Assembly (NCBI RefSeq): GCF_029407905.1
Contig: NC_073635.1
Span: 39,361,501 to 39,425,500, forward strand
DNA: 64,000 nucleotides
Direction: 5' to 3'
DNA from: Bubalus kerabau
Taxonomy: Eukaryota; Chordata; Mammalia; Artiodactyla; Bovidae
Translations under genes and position numbers: made by a program
The notes under the pieces: generated by a model
Told to the model about the DNA's origin: nothing
Seen by the model: the letters and a program-made list of their open reading frames with translations, nothing else
Database searches by the model: none
In this document: positions 23,401 through 33,842 of the stretch, one piece after another
How the letters are laid out: each line of letters opens with the position of its first letter
How positions within the stretch are numbered: position 1 is the first letter of the stretch

Positions 23401-24148
23401 AGTTCAGTTCAGTCACTCAGTTTTGTCCGACTCCTCATGACTCCATGAATTGCAGCATGCCAGGCCTCCCTGTCCATCACCAACTCCCGGAGTTCACTCA
23501 GACTCACATCCATCGAGTCAGTGATGCCCTCCAGCCATCTCATCCTCTGTCGTCCCCTTCTCCTCCTGCCCCCAATCCCTCCCAGCATCAGAGTCTTTTC
23601 CAATGAGTCAACTCTTCGCATAAGGTGGCCGAAGTACTGGACTTTCACTTTTAGCATCATTCCTTCCAAAGAAATCCCAGGGCTGATCTCCTTCAGAATG
23701 GACTGGTTGGATCTCCAAGGGACTCTCAAGAGTCTTCTCCAACACCACAGTTCAAAAGCATCAATTCTTCTGTGCTCAGCCTTCTTCACAGTCCAACTTC
23801 ACATCCATACATGACCACTGGAAAAACCATAGCCTTGACTAGACAGACCATTGTTGGCAAAGTAATGTCTCTGCTTTTGAATATGCTATCTAGGTTGGTC
23901 ATAACTTTCCTTCCAAGGAGTAAGTGTCTTTTAATTTCATGGCTGCAGTCACCATCTGCAGTGATTTTGGAGCCCCAAAAAATAAAGTCTGACACTGTTT
24001 CCACTGTTTCCCCATCTGTTTCCCATGAAGTGCTGGGACCGGATGCCATGATCTTCATTTTCTGAATGTTGAGCTTTATGCCAACTTTTTCACTCTCCAC
24101 TTTCACTTTCATCAAGAGGTTTTTTAGTTTCTCTTCACTTTCTGCCAA
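23401..24148 (-). mobile_element. Nested BovB 3' fragment
   Basis: The element begins in plus coordinates with the BovB terminal repeat TTCAGTTCAGTCACTCAG and ends at CTTCACTTTCTGCC. Minus frames 23786-24148 and 23409-23789 encode the RT C-terminal part and tail. The host BovB resumes at AAAGGCTATGG with no clear duplication. Confidence 0.88.
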
Positions 24149-24604
24149 AGGCTATGGTTTTTCCAGTTTTTCATGTATGGATGTGAGAGTTGGACTATAA
24201 AGAAAGCTGAGTGCTGAAGAATTGATGCTTTTGAACTGTAGTGTTGAAGAAGACTCTTGAGAGTCCCTTGGACTGCAAGGAGATCCAATCAGTCAATCTT
24301 AAAGGAAATCAGTCCTGAATATTCATTGAAAAGGACTGATGCTGAAGCTGAAACTACAATAATTTGGCCACCTGATGTGAAGATCTGACTCTTTTGAAAA
24401 TACCCTGATGCTAGGAAAGATTGACAGTGGGAGGAAAAGGGGGCAACAGAGGATGAGATAGCTAGATGGCATTACCAACTCAATGGACATGAATTTGAAG
24501 AAACTCTGGGAGTTTGTAATGGACAGGGAGGTTGCACAGGGTTGGAGGTTGTGCATGGGGCTGCACAGAGTTGGACAGGACTGAGTGACTTAACCGAACT
24601 GAAA

Positions 24605-24996
24605 GATTACAGAACAAAACAACTAATCTTGCTCAAGGATATGTTTTTCCTTAAACTCTGTACTAATGATTATGCCACAACAATGTATAGTACTCAAGGA
24701 CATGTTTCTGCTTCTTAATAAGAACTTTCTGAGTAATCCTGTTATTTTAATTTGTTGTGGAAGTGGACCTGGAAAGACCTTTCTATTGTTAGTAACCAAT
24801 TGAAAAAGTATGTAAGGCCTTGATAGGCTTAGTGAGTGGGGCACTCTGCCCCTTTCTGATGTGTCTGTGTCAGAAGCATTCTCTGTCCTTTTTTCACTGT
24901 AATAAATCTCTGCTACACAAAAGCTCTGAGTGATCAAGCTTTTATTTGGTCCTGAAGCTAAATTCTCTTCCTTGGAGATCATGAATCTGACACTAT
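24605..24996 (+). mobile_element. Solo LTR, 3' part with polyadenylation signal
   Basis: The LTR resumes after the BovB composite. It has AATAAA in CACTGTAATAAATCTCTGC near 24901 and a U5-like stretch ending at about 24996. I see no internal retroviral genes attached, hence solo LTR. Confidence 0.6.
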
Positions 24997-25345
24997 TCAT
25001 AATAAGCTATCAACCTGAGCTGAGTCACCATGACCCTGAGATCTGATTCAAAGAGGTTTCCACACTTGTTTCCTTTCACTAACCATAGCAATTTCCAGCA
25101 TCATTTTGCCCACCAGTGAAGATTTTCTTACTGAACACAGTCCATAAAATCTGGAAGAGGTGACAGTGTCTTAAAATGCACAGGTACCTGTTAGGTAGTT
25201 AGAATAGGGAAAAGGAGTCCAAAATGGCAGTGTCTAAAAGACAAGGAAGGGAAAAGCCTGTGAAAATAGAACAAAGGAAGGTCAAAGAAAGGTCCGAGGA
25301 CCAGAGTGAGGACTTCAGGTAGAACAGCATTCCTGGCTGAGCCCA

Positions 25346-25353
25346 ATTTGCAT
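25346..25353 (+). promoter_or_regulatory. Octamer motif in LTR U3
   Basis: ATTTGCAT is a perfect POU-factor octamer, about 30 bases upstream of the TATA box. It is also present in the 3' LTR (33075-33082) and, inverted, in the nested LTR (25872-25879). Confidence 0.7.
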
Positions 25354-25537
25354 AGGGCAGGCCCAGGGGGAATACAACTTATAAAAGGAGGAGGCAAGTG
25401 CTCTCTCGCTTGCTCTCTCCTGCGTGCATACGCTCTTTCTCTCTCTTGCTCTCTCTAATCAACAACCACCCACCCCCCCACCTCCGCTCATGCGTTGCTG
25501 CTCTCCTCCACTCTCTTCTGTTCTTCAAGGATGGATA

Positions 25538-26007
25538 TGTAACACGAGTATATGTTCCTCGGTTCTTTGTCTCGTCACAACAAAGATTTGGAGTAACGGA
25601 CATTAAAGCCCTCGGTGCGTCACAGCTCTCGGGTCTTGGACAAATCGTGCTACAGCTCTTAGGCAAATCAGTGTTACAGCTCCATTTTATTTAGAAGATA
25701 GCAGGAGAATCCAAGACTCAAAGAGAAGAGAGTGGAGGAGTGCGTGGGGTGGGAGAGAGAGAGTGAGAGAGAGAGAGGGAGAGCGAGCGCACGCACACAG
25801 GAGAGAAAGTCCGAGAGAAAGCGCTTTGGCTCCTCCTTTTATATGTTTTTTCCTCCACCTGGGCCTGCCCTATGCAAATTGGGCTTAGCCAGGAGTGCTA
25901 TTTGTTCTGTTTGTTCTGCCTGAAGTCTTCACTCTGGTCCTCGGACCTTCCATATCTTTTAGCCACCGCCATTTTGGACTCCTTTTCCCTATTCTACCTA
26001 CCTAACA
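25538..26007 (-). mobile_element. Inverted solo LTR nested in the 5' LTR
   Basis: The 470-bp sequence starts TGTAAC and ends CTACCTAACA. Its reverse complement has the same U3-R-U5 order as the host LTR, including ATGCAAAT (25872-25879) and a TTTTATA box. GATA (25534-25537) and GATT (26008-26011) form a 4-bp TSD with one change. A GA-rich stretch (25750-25790) mirrors the CT-rich stretch of the host LTR. Confidence 0.88.
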
Positions 26008-26184
26008 GATTTCCCTGCTATCTTATAAATAAAATAGAGCTGTAACACTGATTTGTCTAAGAGCTATGACACAATTTGTTTAAGATCCAAGAGCTGTGAT
26101 GCACTGAGGGCTTTAATGTCCGTTGCTCCAAATCATTGTTGTGGCAAGACATGAACCGAGAAGCATATACTTGCCTGACATCTA

Positions 26185-26202
26185 TGGTGCCATGACTCAG
26201 AT
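26185..26202 (+). promoter_or_regulatory. Primer binding site, tRNA-His type
   Basis: TGGTGCCATGACTCAGAT starts 4 bases after the 5' LTR. It matches the 3' end of tRNA-His except for two G-to-A changes, both at former CpG or CGG positions. Confidence 0.8.
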
Positions 26203-28409
26203 TTAACCTGGCTGGAACAACCTCCGCTCGGAAGAGGCCAAGCACAGGAGCCAAACTTGGTGAAAGCTCCCATGGTTGAAGCAGAACGCGAAGAAAACTC
26301 AGAGCAAGGGAAGTGGCGAGAGGCCCACCGTGCTGGAAACCGGGACAGCAACAAATGAACTCAGCAGAAAGCTCACATAGCTCAGTCTCAGATTCCAGAA
26401 GACCTCCGGTTAAGGTAGGAGATTCTCGCTCCTATGGCTGGAGGGACATGACTAACAAAATCTTAATTCCTTTACAATCTCTCATTTCTTGTTTCCTTGA
26501 ACCCCCCATGAACAGGCGGGTGACAGTGGGCTCAACTGAGGGACTCTGGAGAGGCTACTCTTTGGTATGTCCCAAAGGCACTATCTTCTGGCCCCAGTAG
26601 GCTGTTACCCAAGCCGGTGGGGATTCTTCTGTCCTTACTCTTCTCTGTGCCAAGAATCAGACCAATGAAAACTGTGAGCGCAGGTAAGGAATTTAGCAGG
26701 TTTTCCAGCAGGCTATGAAGGGGATTCCTTGGCATGTTTTTCCCACTCCTGTCCTTCAGCTCTGTCTCCTGAGACTTGAGCCTGACCAAAACCCAGGATG
26801 CCTGACTTCAGGACCTAATGAAGCTCAGGCTCTGAGGTCTCATTGCAAAAATTCATTGAGTCAAAACGATAAGTAAGAGGTGGATTTGTTAGGTTTCAGA
26901 GAGAAGCCCACTCTTGAGGGTGTGGGCCATTGCCAAGGGCAAGGGCTGGGGCCATAGAATGAGGCCTTGCTAGGTTTTGCTAGTGGGATGAATTCATATG
27001 CTATTGAGTGGGAGGATCATCCCAACCATTGGGGAACCACACACTCCTCCCTCTTTTGACAGTGCCTTAGAGCTGTCCTGCTACCTCTGGGTGTATCTGT
27101 TGGCTTATAGATTGGGGATCCTTGTCATCTTGGGCCCAATTGATTGATTTTAATTGGTTTACCTTATGCCTTTGTGCTATGTCATTCTTTCAAAGGTTGT
27201 GCTCTGCCTCCTTCTCTCCTGTTTCATGCTCCTTTCCTGAGCCCTGTCCAAGTCCACAATGTCACCTCTACAATCTTCTGGAGGGACAACCAGAAAATAG
27301 CTGGCGTTTTAGAGGAAAATACTGTATAATATCCAACCCCTCTAGATATTCAGACCTTCATGTATAACATCAGTATCTCAGTGAACCCGCTAGGGTGGGC
27401 AACAGGCCACAATGCCTGCTAGAAATCCATCAGTTGGCATCCCTTCAAAGGCAACTGGGTTTCCAGGGATAATGTTTGTCACTTTGGGAGTTAGCCCTGC
27501 AGGCTGTTTGGGCCCAAACCTCTACCACCTTTCTCCTAAAGTTACAAACACCCCCTGGATCAACTCTCCTCTCCACTTTTATGGAACATTTGGTCTGTTG
27601 CCTCTAAACAAACTGGTTATTAAGCCAGTTACTAACTCCTACAATCAGGACTCTACCCCCTTGTAGGCAATGCTGCTCCACCCAGCCTATTATAAAAATA
27701 CTTTAATGCTCCTAACAGGGTCAGATAACCCACTCCTTTGTCACTACTTCTGTTATTACCTAAAGTGAGTTTATGACAACAAAATGCTTAACAGGGGAGA
27801 CACCCTAACCTGCTCTTAAGGAGGACTAGGGGAAGAAATCAGTGACTTACAATCCCTTAGAGTAAGAGGACAAGGCTTATGACTGTTTCACTATTTCCCA
27901 GTCTCAGGGCACAGGCTTGGATTGTTTTACATCATGCTATCTATTCCCATCTGTGGTGAACAAACTAGCAATGAGTTACAACCCCTTAATTCTACCCACC
28001 ACTGGTCACGCCTGAGACCTTGGGGACACCCAAACTCTAGTCCTGGGGTCCCAGGAGGTCATCACACCTTGACCTGCCTAGGGATCTGGTCCTTGAAAGG
28101 TTGTCATGCCTCAACCTCCTCAGGGATCCACCAGTCCCAGGGGTCCCAGGAGGTCATCACACCTCAACCTGCCCAGGGACCCAATTCTCGGGAAGCCGTC
28201 ATGCCTTGACCTGCCCAGGGATTCAGTCTCTAGGAGCTTGTGATGCCTCAGCCTTCCTGGGGATCTGCACCCTGATCAGGGGATGCTTGGCTCTCAGGTT
28301 GCAACAGTTCTGGGTAAGATAAGCTTCAGAAAGACTCACCCCTAGGGAAGTCCACCCATGAAAATTGAAGGAGGCCTATTAGTTTTCTTCTCTTCTTTTC
28401 CTCCCTGAC
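26203..28409 (+). other. Proviral leader (pre-gag), about 2.2 kb
   Basis: The stretch between the primer site and gag is long for a gammaretrovirus. Only short open frames occur and none has recognised motifs. It contains the tandem repeats at 28053-28279. Confidence 0.6.
28053..28279 (+). repeat. Degenerate tandem repeat in the leader
   Basis: About five units of 40-50 bases share a core such as GTCATCACACCTTGACCTGC followed by CCAGGGA. Unit length and sequence vary. Confidence 0.75.
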
Positions 28410-28424
28410 ATGACTGTCTTTCAG

Positions 28425-28802
28425 ATGGGAAATAACCAATCTGCTTCCTGGCAGATGCCCTTGAGATGCATCCTAGATAACTGGAAGCTGTTTGATCCTC
28501 TAACTCTGAGGAGGAGTCGCTTAAAATTCTTTTGTGCCACTGTGTGGCCACAATATCCACTGGGAGATGAGGAACACTGGCCTGAGGATGGGAGTTTAAA
28601 CTACAATACCACCCTGCAACTAGAATTATTTTTCAAAAGACAAGGGAAATGGACAGAGATCCCCTATGTCCAAATTTTCTTCCAACTAAGGGATATGAAG
28701 GAACACTGTCTTAAGTATGGGATTATTGTATGCCCTAAAAGTGAGCTTACTAGGCAAATAGTGTTAGGCACAGGCAACCAAAAGAAGGAACCACCCCTGT
28801 AA
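28425..28802 (+). pseudogene. gag matrix domain, ends in a stop
   Basis: The matrix part of Gag targets the particle to the membrane. The frame starts MGNNQ, with the glycine expected for N-myristoylation. An in-frame ATG 15 bases upstream (28410) is less likely to be the start. About 125 codons are open, with a compact W/F-rich matrix-like domain, until TAA at 28800-28802. Gag-like sequence then goes on, so the stop is a disabling mutation rather than a natural end. Confidence 0.82.
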
Positions 28803-29625
28803 AGGCTCACCTCCCATACCCCCAAAGATACTGGACCCTTCCACAGCTCCCGAGTTGCCTCGTGCTCCTTCCTTGTATCTGAATGTGCCCCTATATCCAG
28901 GAGCACCCCTCCACAAAAGCCAGCTCGAGTATGTCCCTTAGTTGAAACTGGAGGAGAATTAGGACCAACCTGGGACCATAAGCCCTTCTCCCTCTTAGAA
29001 CTAAGACATATCAAACAAGACCTGGGAAGCTATACAGATGACACAGATATATAGGTACGTTCCAACATATTACCTTGGCCTTTGACTTGACGTGGAAGGA
29101 CATCATGGTCATATTTACTCAAACGTTATCTGACCCTAAACGTACTAGAGTCTTAAAGGAAGCACCAAAGGTATGCAATGGGGCTTCACATGTCCAGTGA
29201 CAGATATCCAGTAGGGGAAACTGAAGTCCCCTCCTCCAATCCTAATTGGAATTATAATGACCCTGAGCATGTCTGGGAAGGAAATCATTCTCTAATCTGT
29301 GTGAAGGCAGGACTGAAGCAGCCCAACAAAAAGTAATCAGTTATGCCTGGGTCTCAGCAATAACTCAGGAGCCCAGTGAGAATCCCATTGCCTTTCTGGA
29401 AAGGCTAAAAGAGGCCCTCCAAAAGTTTACCAATCTGGACTTAGACTCTTACGAGGGACAGGTGATTTTAAAGGACAAATTACTGTCCCAATGTGCATCA
29501 CATATCAGAATTAAGTTACACTGGCTACAGCAGCAGGACCCTGCTGCCTCTTTAGATGAGATGATCCAGACAGCCACTAGTACCTTTTATAATAGAGAAC
29601 AAAAGAAGGAGGCCAAGGCCTAGAA
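28803..29625 (+). pseudogene. gag proline-rich and capsid region, broken
   Basis: A proline-rich stretch (28820-28930) is followed by capsid-like sequence in more than one frame. The major homology region is recognisable at about 29366-29460 (QEPSENPIAFLERL). It ends in an in-frame TAG near 29622. At least one frameshift around 29060 and several stops prevent a product. Confidence 0.78.
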
Positions 29626-29659
29626 GAGAGAGAGAAGGAAAGAGACAAGGCATGCCCAG

Positions 29660-29908
29660 ATGTTGGCTATCCTCCAGAGAAGCCCTATGGTACACCCCGA
29701 TTTCTTGAAGGACAAGGGACAAGGCAAATGCCTAATCTGTAGACAGGCAGGGCATTGGGCCAAAGGGTGTCCAAACCGTGACAAGTCTCCTAGATTGGCT
29801 TGCCACAAATGCCATCAACTGGGACATTGGACGGCTCTCTGCCCTTGGGACCCAAGAGCCTCAAGGTCAAGCGCCAAGCCTACCCTCACAATGGCTCAAG
29901 AGGACTGA
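29660..29908 (+). pseudogene. gag nucleocapsid with two zinc knuckles
   Basis: Nucleocapsid binds genomic RNA. Two C-X2-C-X4-H-X4-C knuckles are intact: CLICRQAGHWAKGC (29729-29770) and CHKCHQLGHWTALC (29801-29842). MLV-type viruses have one knuckle, while two are known in the HERV-H-like group, which agrees with the primer site. The frame ends at 29908 before protease. Confidence 0.88.
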
Positions 29909-29938
29909 AGAGGCCCACTCCAGCCAGCCCGCTTGTCA

Positions 29939-30270
29939 CAGATAACCATCACGGAGCTGGAGCCAAGGGTGCAACTGGATGTGGCAGGTAGGTCCAAGAA
30001 TTTCTTGGTTGACACAGGGGCTACCTACTCTGTCTTGATATCCTACTCCAGAGCCTTCTCCTCCTAAGCCTGTACCATTTGGGGTGCTACAGGAAAAGCA
30101 ACTACAGAAGATTCAACTACAAAGATTTCTTTGTTGCTGGGATGGACAAATATTTTCCCATCAGTTTCTGGTGGTCCCTGAGTCTCCTAGTCCCTTATTG
30201 AGAAAAGATATACTCACTAAATTGGGGACCACCCTTGTGATGGGAAACTTTTCAGCCCCTAGAGCTCTAT
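29939..30270 (+). pseudogene. Retroviral protease, truncated by stops
   Basis: The aspartic protease active site DTGATYS lies at 30011-30031, in the frame opening at about 29939. A TAA follows at about 30064. Protease-like sequence continues with a frameshift (62-codon frame 30084-30272). Confidence 0.8.
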
Positions 30271-30479
30271 AGCTCCTGGTTACTCCAATAGAGAGGAACC
30301 AAAAACTACGGGAGGACAAAAGTAACTCCCAGGTGTGGGACCAGGGAATTCCTGGATGAGCCCACCAAGCTGAACTGGTCATCATTGTCCTCCAAGATCC
30401 CATTCGGTTTCCTAACTGGAAACAATATCCCTTCAAAAGAGAGGCTCTGGAGGGACTACAGCCTTTAATAAATAAATTC

Positions 30480-31274
30480 CTTGCTTGAGGGCTATTAGTC
30501 CCCACCAATTCACCATGTAACACTGCAATCCTCTCAGTAAAGAAAAAGGACGGAACCTGGTGAATGGTTCAAGATCTCCAGATCATAAATGAAGCTGTAG
30601 TCCACCTCCATCCCACAGTACCCAATCCCTATGTAATCTTGGGAGAAATCCCACCCAGTGCCAAGTGGTTTACAGTCTTGGATCACAAAGATACATTTTT
30701 TTTTTTTTTCCCCATACCACTGGTTAAAGAATCCCAATATCTTTTTGCCGTTGAGTGGGAGGCCCCAGGAGAAAAACACCAACATATGACTTGGACAGTA
30801 TTACCCCAAAGGTTCAGAGATAACCCCCACTTGTTTGGACAGGCCCTTAGCTGGGATCTCCTAGATCTGGACCTGGGACCTAATGGGAAAATATTACAAT
30901 ACATAGATGACCTACTAATCTGCTCTCCAGATGAGGAAAATGCCCAACAACATACAATTCAGGTTCTAAACTTTTTGGCAGAAAGGAGATATAAAGTCTC
31001 CCGTGCTGAGATACAGATGGTCAAGACGAAGGTCACTTACCTGAGAGTTCAGATTATACATGGGTCCAGGAGGCTGTCCTCTGAATGGGTACAAGGAATC
31101 CTCCAGTGCCCTCCCTCATGACTTGAAAACAATTGCAAGCTTTCTTGGGACTAACTGGATATTTTAGAATCTGGATACCCACCTATGGTCTAATTGCCCA
31201 GCCCTTATATGAAAGCTTAAAGGGATGAGATAATTCAATCCCACTGATGTGGGGAACTCCTCAGAAGCAGGCAG
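30480..31274 (+). pseudogene. Reverse transcriptase, broken
   Basis: RT-type sequence is open at 30564-31121. It contains the WMVQDLQ-like region with W missing, a run of T (30694-30709) that replaces part of the fingers/palm region, and the catalytic YIDD at residues 113-116 (30900-30911). A segment before YIDD appears shortened relative to the usual RT spacing. The gene continues to the BovB insertion at 31275. Confidence 0.85.
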
Positions 31275-31648
31275 TTTAGTTCAGTTCAGTTCAGTTGCTC
31301 AGTCGTGTGCAACTCTTTGCGACCCCATGAATCGCAGTATGCCAGGCCTCCCTGTCCATCACCAACTCCCGGAATTCACCCAGACTCACGTCCATCGAGT
31401 CAGTGATGCCATCCAGCCATCTCATCCTCTGTTGTCCCCTTCTCCTCCTGCCCCCAATCCCTCCCAGCATCAATCTTTTCCAACGAGTCAACTTTTCGCA
31501 TGAGGTGGCCAAAATACTGGAGTTTCACCTTTAGCATCACTCCTTCCAAAGAAATCCCAGGGCTGATCTCCTTCAGAATGGACTGGTTGGATCTCTGTGC
31601 AGTCCAAGGGACTCTCAAGAGTCTTCTCCAACACCACAGTTCAAAAGC
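31275..31648 (-). mobile_element. BovB 3' fragment nested in pol
   Basis: It begins TTTAGTTCAGTTCAGTTCAG and includes the BovB C-terminal coding end on the minus strand (frames 31291-31512 and 31400-31618). It splits the RT/connection region. A short duplication (GAAGCA at 31264-31269 and AAAGCA at 31644-31649) is possible. Confidence 0.9.
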
Positions 31649-32420
31649 AACTGCACTAAAACAGGCCTTAACTCAGATACCTGCCTTGAGGTTGCCAGAC
31701 CCAGAGAAAGCATTCCAACTTTATGTCCATGAAAGAGAGAGAATAGCCTTGGGAGTGTTAACTTAAAGGTTAGGATCTGAGCCCCAGCCTGTAGCTTACT
31801 TATCCAAGAGACTCGATCCAACCACCCAAGGCTGGCCCCCCTGTCTTCAAAATCTTGCAGCTATTGCAATCATGGTTGAAGATGCTTTAAAAATCTCCTT
31901 TTGGGGCAAAATAACTATTTTTACCAGCCACCAAGTAAAACAACTCCTAAATGGGAAAGGTCATTTATGGATATCTGATCAAAGAATCCTCAGTTATCAA
32001 GTAATGATGATGGAATATCCAGGCCTCACTATATCCCCTTGTGAGGTTCTTAACCCAGCCACCCTCCTGCCTACCCCCAAGGGCTGTCTCCCCTTTCACT
32101 CTTGTCTAGAAACCTTGGACCACTGGACAAAACCCCAAGAGGGATTGTCGGAAGATCCTCTGACCAATCCTGAGGAAATCTGGTACACTGATAGAAGCAG
32201 CTTTGTCTTAGATGGAAAAAGAAGAGCCGGGTATGCAGTAGTCTCCAACTTTGAGACCATAGAGGCTAAGCCTCTGCCACCAGCAGTCAAAGTACCAGGA
32301 CATGACTCCTGGATTCACTACTCAAGAGTCAAGCCATGGAAAAAAACAGAAAAGGATAGTCAATACATCTGTGAGTCCTTGGGCCAGCTCAGATACCTAT
32401 TCAGAACTACAAAGGAGTGA
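31649..32420 (+). pseudogene. RT connection and RNase H joined to integrase C-terminus
   Basis: The connection domain runs to about 32160. RNase H starts near YTDRSSF (32181), where the residue after the first catalytic Asp is Arg instead of the usual Gly. At about 32285 the sequence passes without a stop into integrase C-terminal sequence (VKVPGHDSWIHYSRVKPW) up to TGA at 32418-32420. The rest of RNase H and the integrase zinc and catalytic domains are deleted. The frame 31872-32420 spans the join. Confidence 0.8.
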
Positions 32421-32558
32421 CATTCTAATAAACATCCCCACAATCTGGTTTCTGGGGATAGGAATTCTCAGGATAGCTCTAAAGAGTCAGCACAGCTTGG
32501 CAGGGATTTTACTCCAAGACAAGCAGGAAATAAATCTGATCCCTGAATAAGGAGGGAC

Positions 32559-32800
32559 TTGAGCCATCCTGGGGATGTGAATTTGGAATTGGTTAATGCC
32601 CCTACTAGTCCCTGTTACACCGTATTGATGCTGCTTATGATTCTCCCATGCATTATCAATTGTCTAACCTGTTTGTCTCTGCTCAGGTCAACAAGTTACA
32701 ACATGCCATTCCAGTTCAACAAAGATACAAAACTACAGCCCACCATGGAAAATATCACTCACCCTTAGATGAACACTGCTATGAGGACTCTGAGGCCTGA
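32559..32800 (+). pseudogene. env transmembrane subunit tail remnant
   Basis: A hydrophobic stretch (LMLLMILPCIINCL, about 32628-32669) is followed by a basic and polar tail in a shifted frame. Its position just before the 3' LTR fits the membrane anchor and cytoplasmic tail of retroviral Env. Surface unit, cleavage site and fusion region are absent. Confidence 0.6.
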
Positions 32801-32909
32801 GACTAGCAAGAGGGGGAGGCCCAATATCCCTTGCCATCCCAATTCAGCAGGAAACAGCTAGAAAGACCTTGACGCCCTTATTTCCAAAGAATTAGGCCTC
32901 CCATCTCTT

Positions 32910-32919
32910 GAGGGGGGAA
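32910..32919 (+). promoter_or_regulatory. Polypurine tract
   Basis: GAGGGGGGAA directly precedes the 3' LTR TG, as expected for the plus-strand primer. Confidence 0.88.
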
Positions 32920-33416
32920 TGTTAGGTAGTTAGAATAGGGAAAAGGAGTCCAAAATGGTGGTGGAAGGGACAAGAAAGGGAAAAGCCCATGAAAATAGAA
33001 CAAAGGAAGGTCAAAGAAAGGTCCGAGGACTGGAGTGAGAACTTCAGGTAGAACAGCACTCCCGGTGGAGCCCAATTTGCATAGGGCAGACCCAGGGGGA
33101 AGAAAACTTATAAAAGCAGGAGCCAAGCACTCTCGCTCTCTCTCTCCCATGTGCGTATGTTCTTTCTCTCTCTCCCCTCTGCCCACCCCTACCTTGCACA
33201 CACGCCAGCACGCTCCTCAACTCTTTTCTCTTCTTCGTGGATGGATTCTCCTGCTATCTTCTAAATAAAATAGAGCTGTAACACTGATTTGTCTAAGAGC
33301 TATGACACAGTTTGTTCAAGACCGGAGAGCTGTTACATGCCAAGGGCTTTAATGTCCGTCGCTCCAAATCATTGTTGTGACAAGACAAGAACTGAGAAGC
33401 ATACACTCGCCTGACA
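32920..33416 (+). repeat. 3' LTR
   Basis: The 497-bp LTR runs TGTTAGGTAG to CCTGACA. It has an octamer at 33075-33082, TATAAAA near 33109-33116 and AATAAA at 33264-33269. It differs from the 5' LTR at many positions, so the provirus is not recent. Confidence 0.92.
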
Positions 33417-33842
33417 TATCTAAACAATGTTACAAGGATAATGAAGAATCAGGAAAATAATTTTTCATTAAAAGAGTATGGAACACCTCCAGTAACTGGC
33501 CCCAAAGGAAAAGACAGCCAGAAATTCAAGACAGATAATTAAAACATCTACCCAACAGCAGGAGAATATGTATTCTCTGAAGCGCACACAGAACATTCTC
33601 AAAAAATCATCATATATATGCCACAAAACAAACCTCAACAAATTTAAGAAGATTAAAATTATATTAAGTATCAATTCCAAGCACAATGATATAAAACAAC
33701 AAGAGGAAAAGTGGAAAATTACCAAATGTTTGGAAATTAAATAATACTCTTGAACATCCATTGGGACAAAAATAAAATCAGAAGATAAATTTTAAAATAT
33801 ATTTAAATAAATTAAAATGAAAACATAGCATACCACAATTTA

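Larger units (their letters stand above)
19405..24604. mobile_element. Chimeric BovB composite inside the LTR
   Basis: The parts in order are: 19405-19490 BovB 5' repeats, plus; 19491-20540 BovB endonuclease region, minus; 20541-23400 BovB leader, endonuclease and RT, plus; 23401-24148 a separate BovB 3' end, minus; 24149-24604 the rest of the plus copy to its 3' end. The TSD GATTACAG (19397-19404 and 24605-24612) bounds the whole. The minus block overlaps in content with 20820-21890, so this is not a simple inversion. Confidence 0.82.
25189..26180 (+). repeat. 5' LTR, interrupted
   Basis: U3 and R lie at 25189-25537, and the rest of R and U5 at 26012-26180. The LTR begins TGTTAGGTAG and ends TGACA. 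The TATA box is TATAAAA at 25380-25386, an octamer ATTTGCAT lies at 25346-25353, and AATAAA at 26028-26033. The interruption is an inverted LTR flanked by GATA and GATT. Confidence 0.9.
25189..33416 (+). mobile_element. Class I (gammaretrovirus-like) provirus, defective
   Basis: Two LTRs of the same family bound gag, pro, pol and an env remnant in the standard order. The outer 4-bp duplication is TACC (25185-25188) against TATC (33417-33420). A tRNA-His-like primer site, a gag with myristoylation signal and two zinc knuckles, and YIDD in RT place it among HERV-H-like class I elements. All genes are broken, most of the RNase H-to-env region is deleted, and a BovB (31275-31648) and a same-family LTR (25538-26007) are nested in it. 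Confidence 0.9.

Noticed and set aside
25398..25694. 98-codon frame in the LTR region
   Set aside because: It spans the CT-rich stretch and the junction with the inverted LTR, so it is not a plausible gene.
25740..25800. GA-rich tract as an independent microsatellite
   Set aside because: It is the complement of the CT-rich stretch normal to this LTR family.
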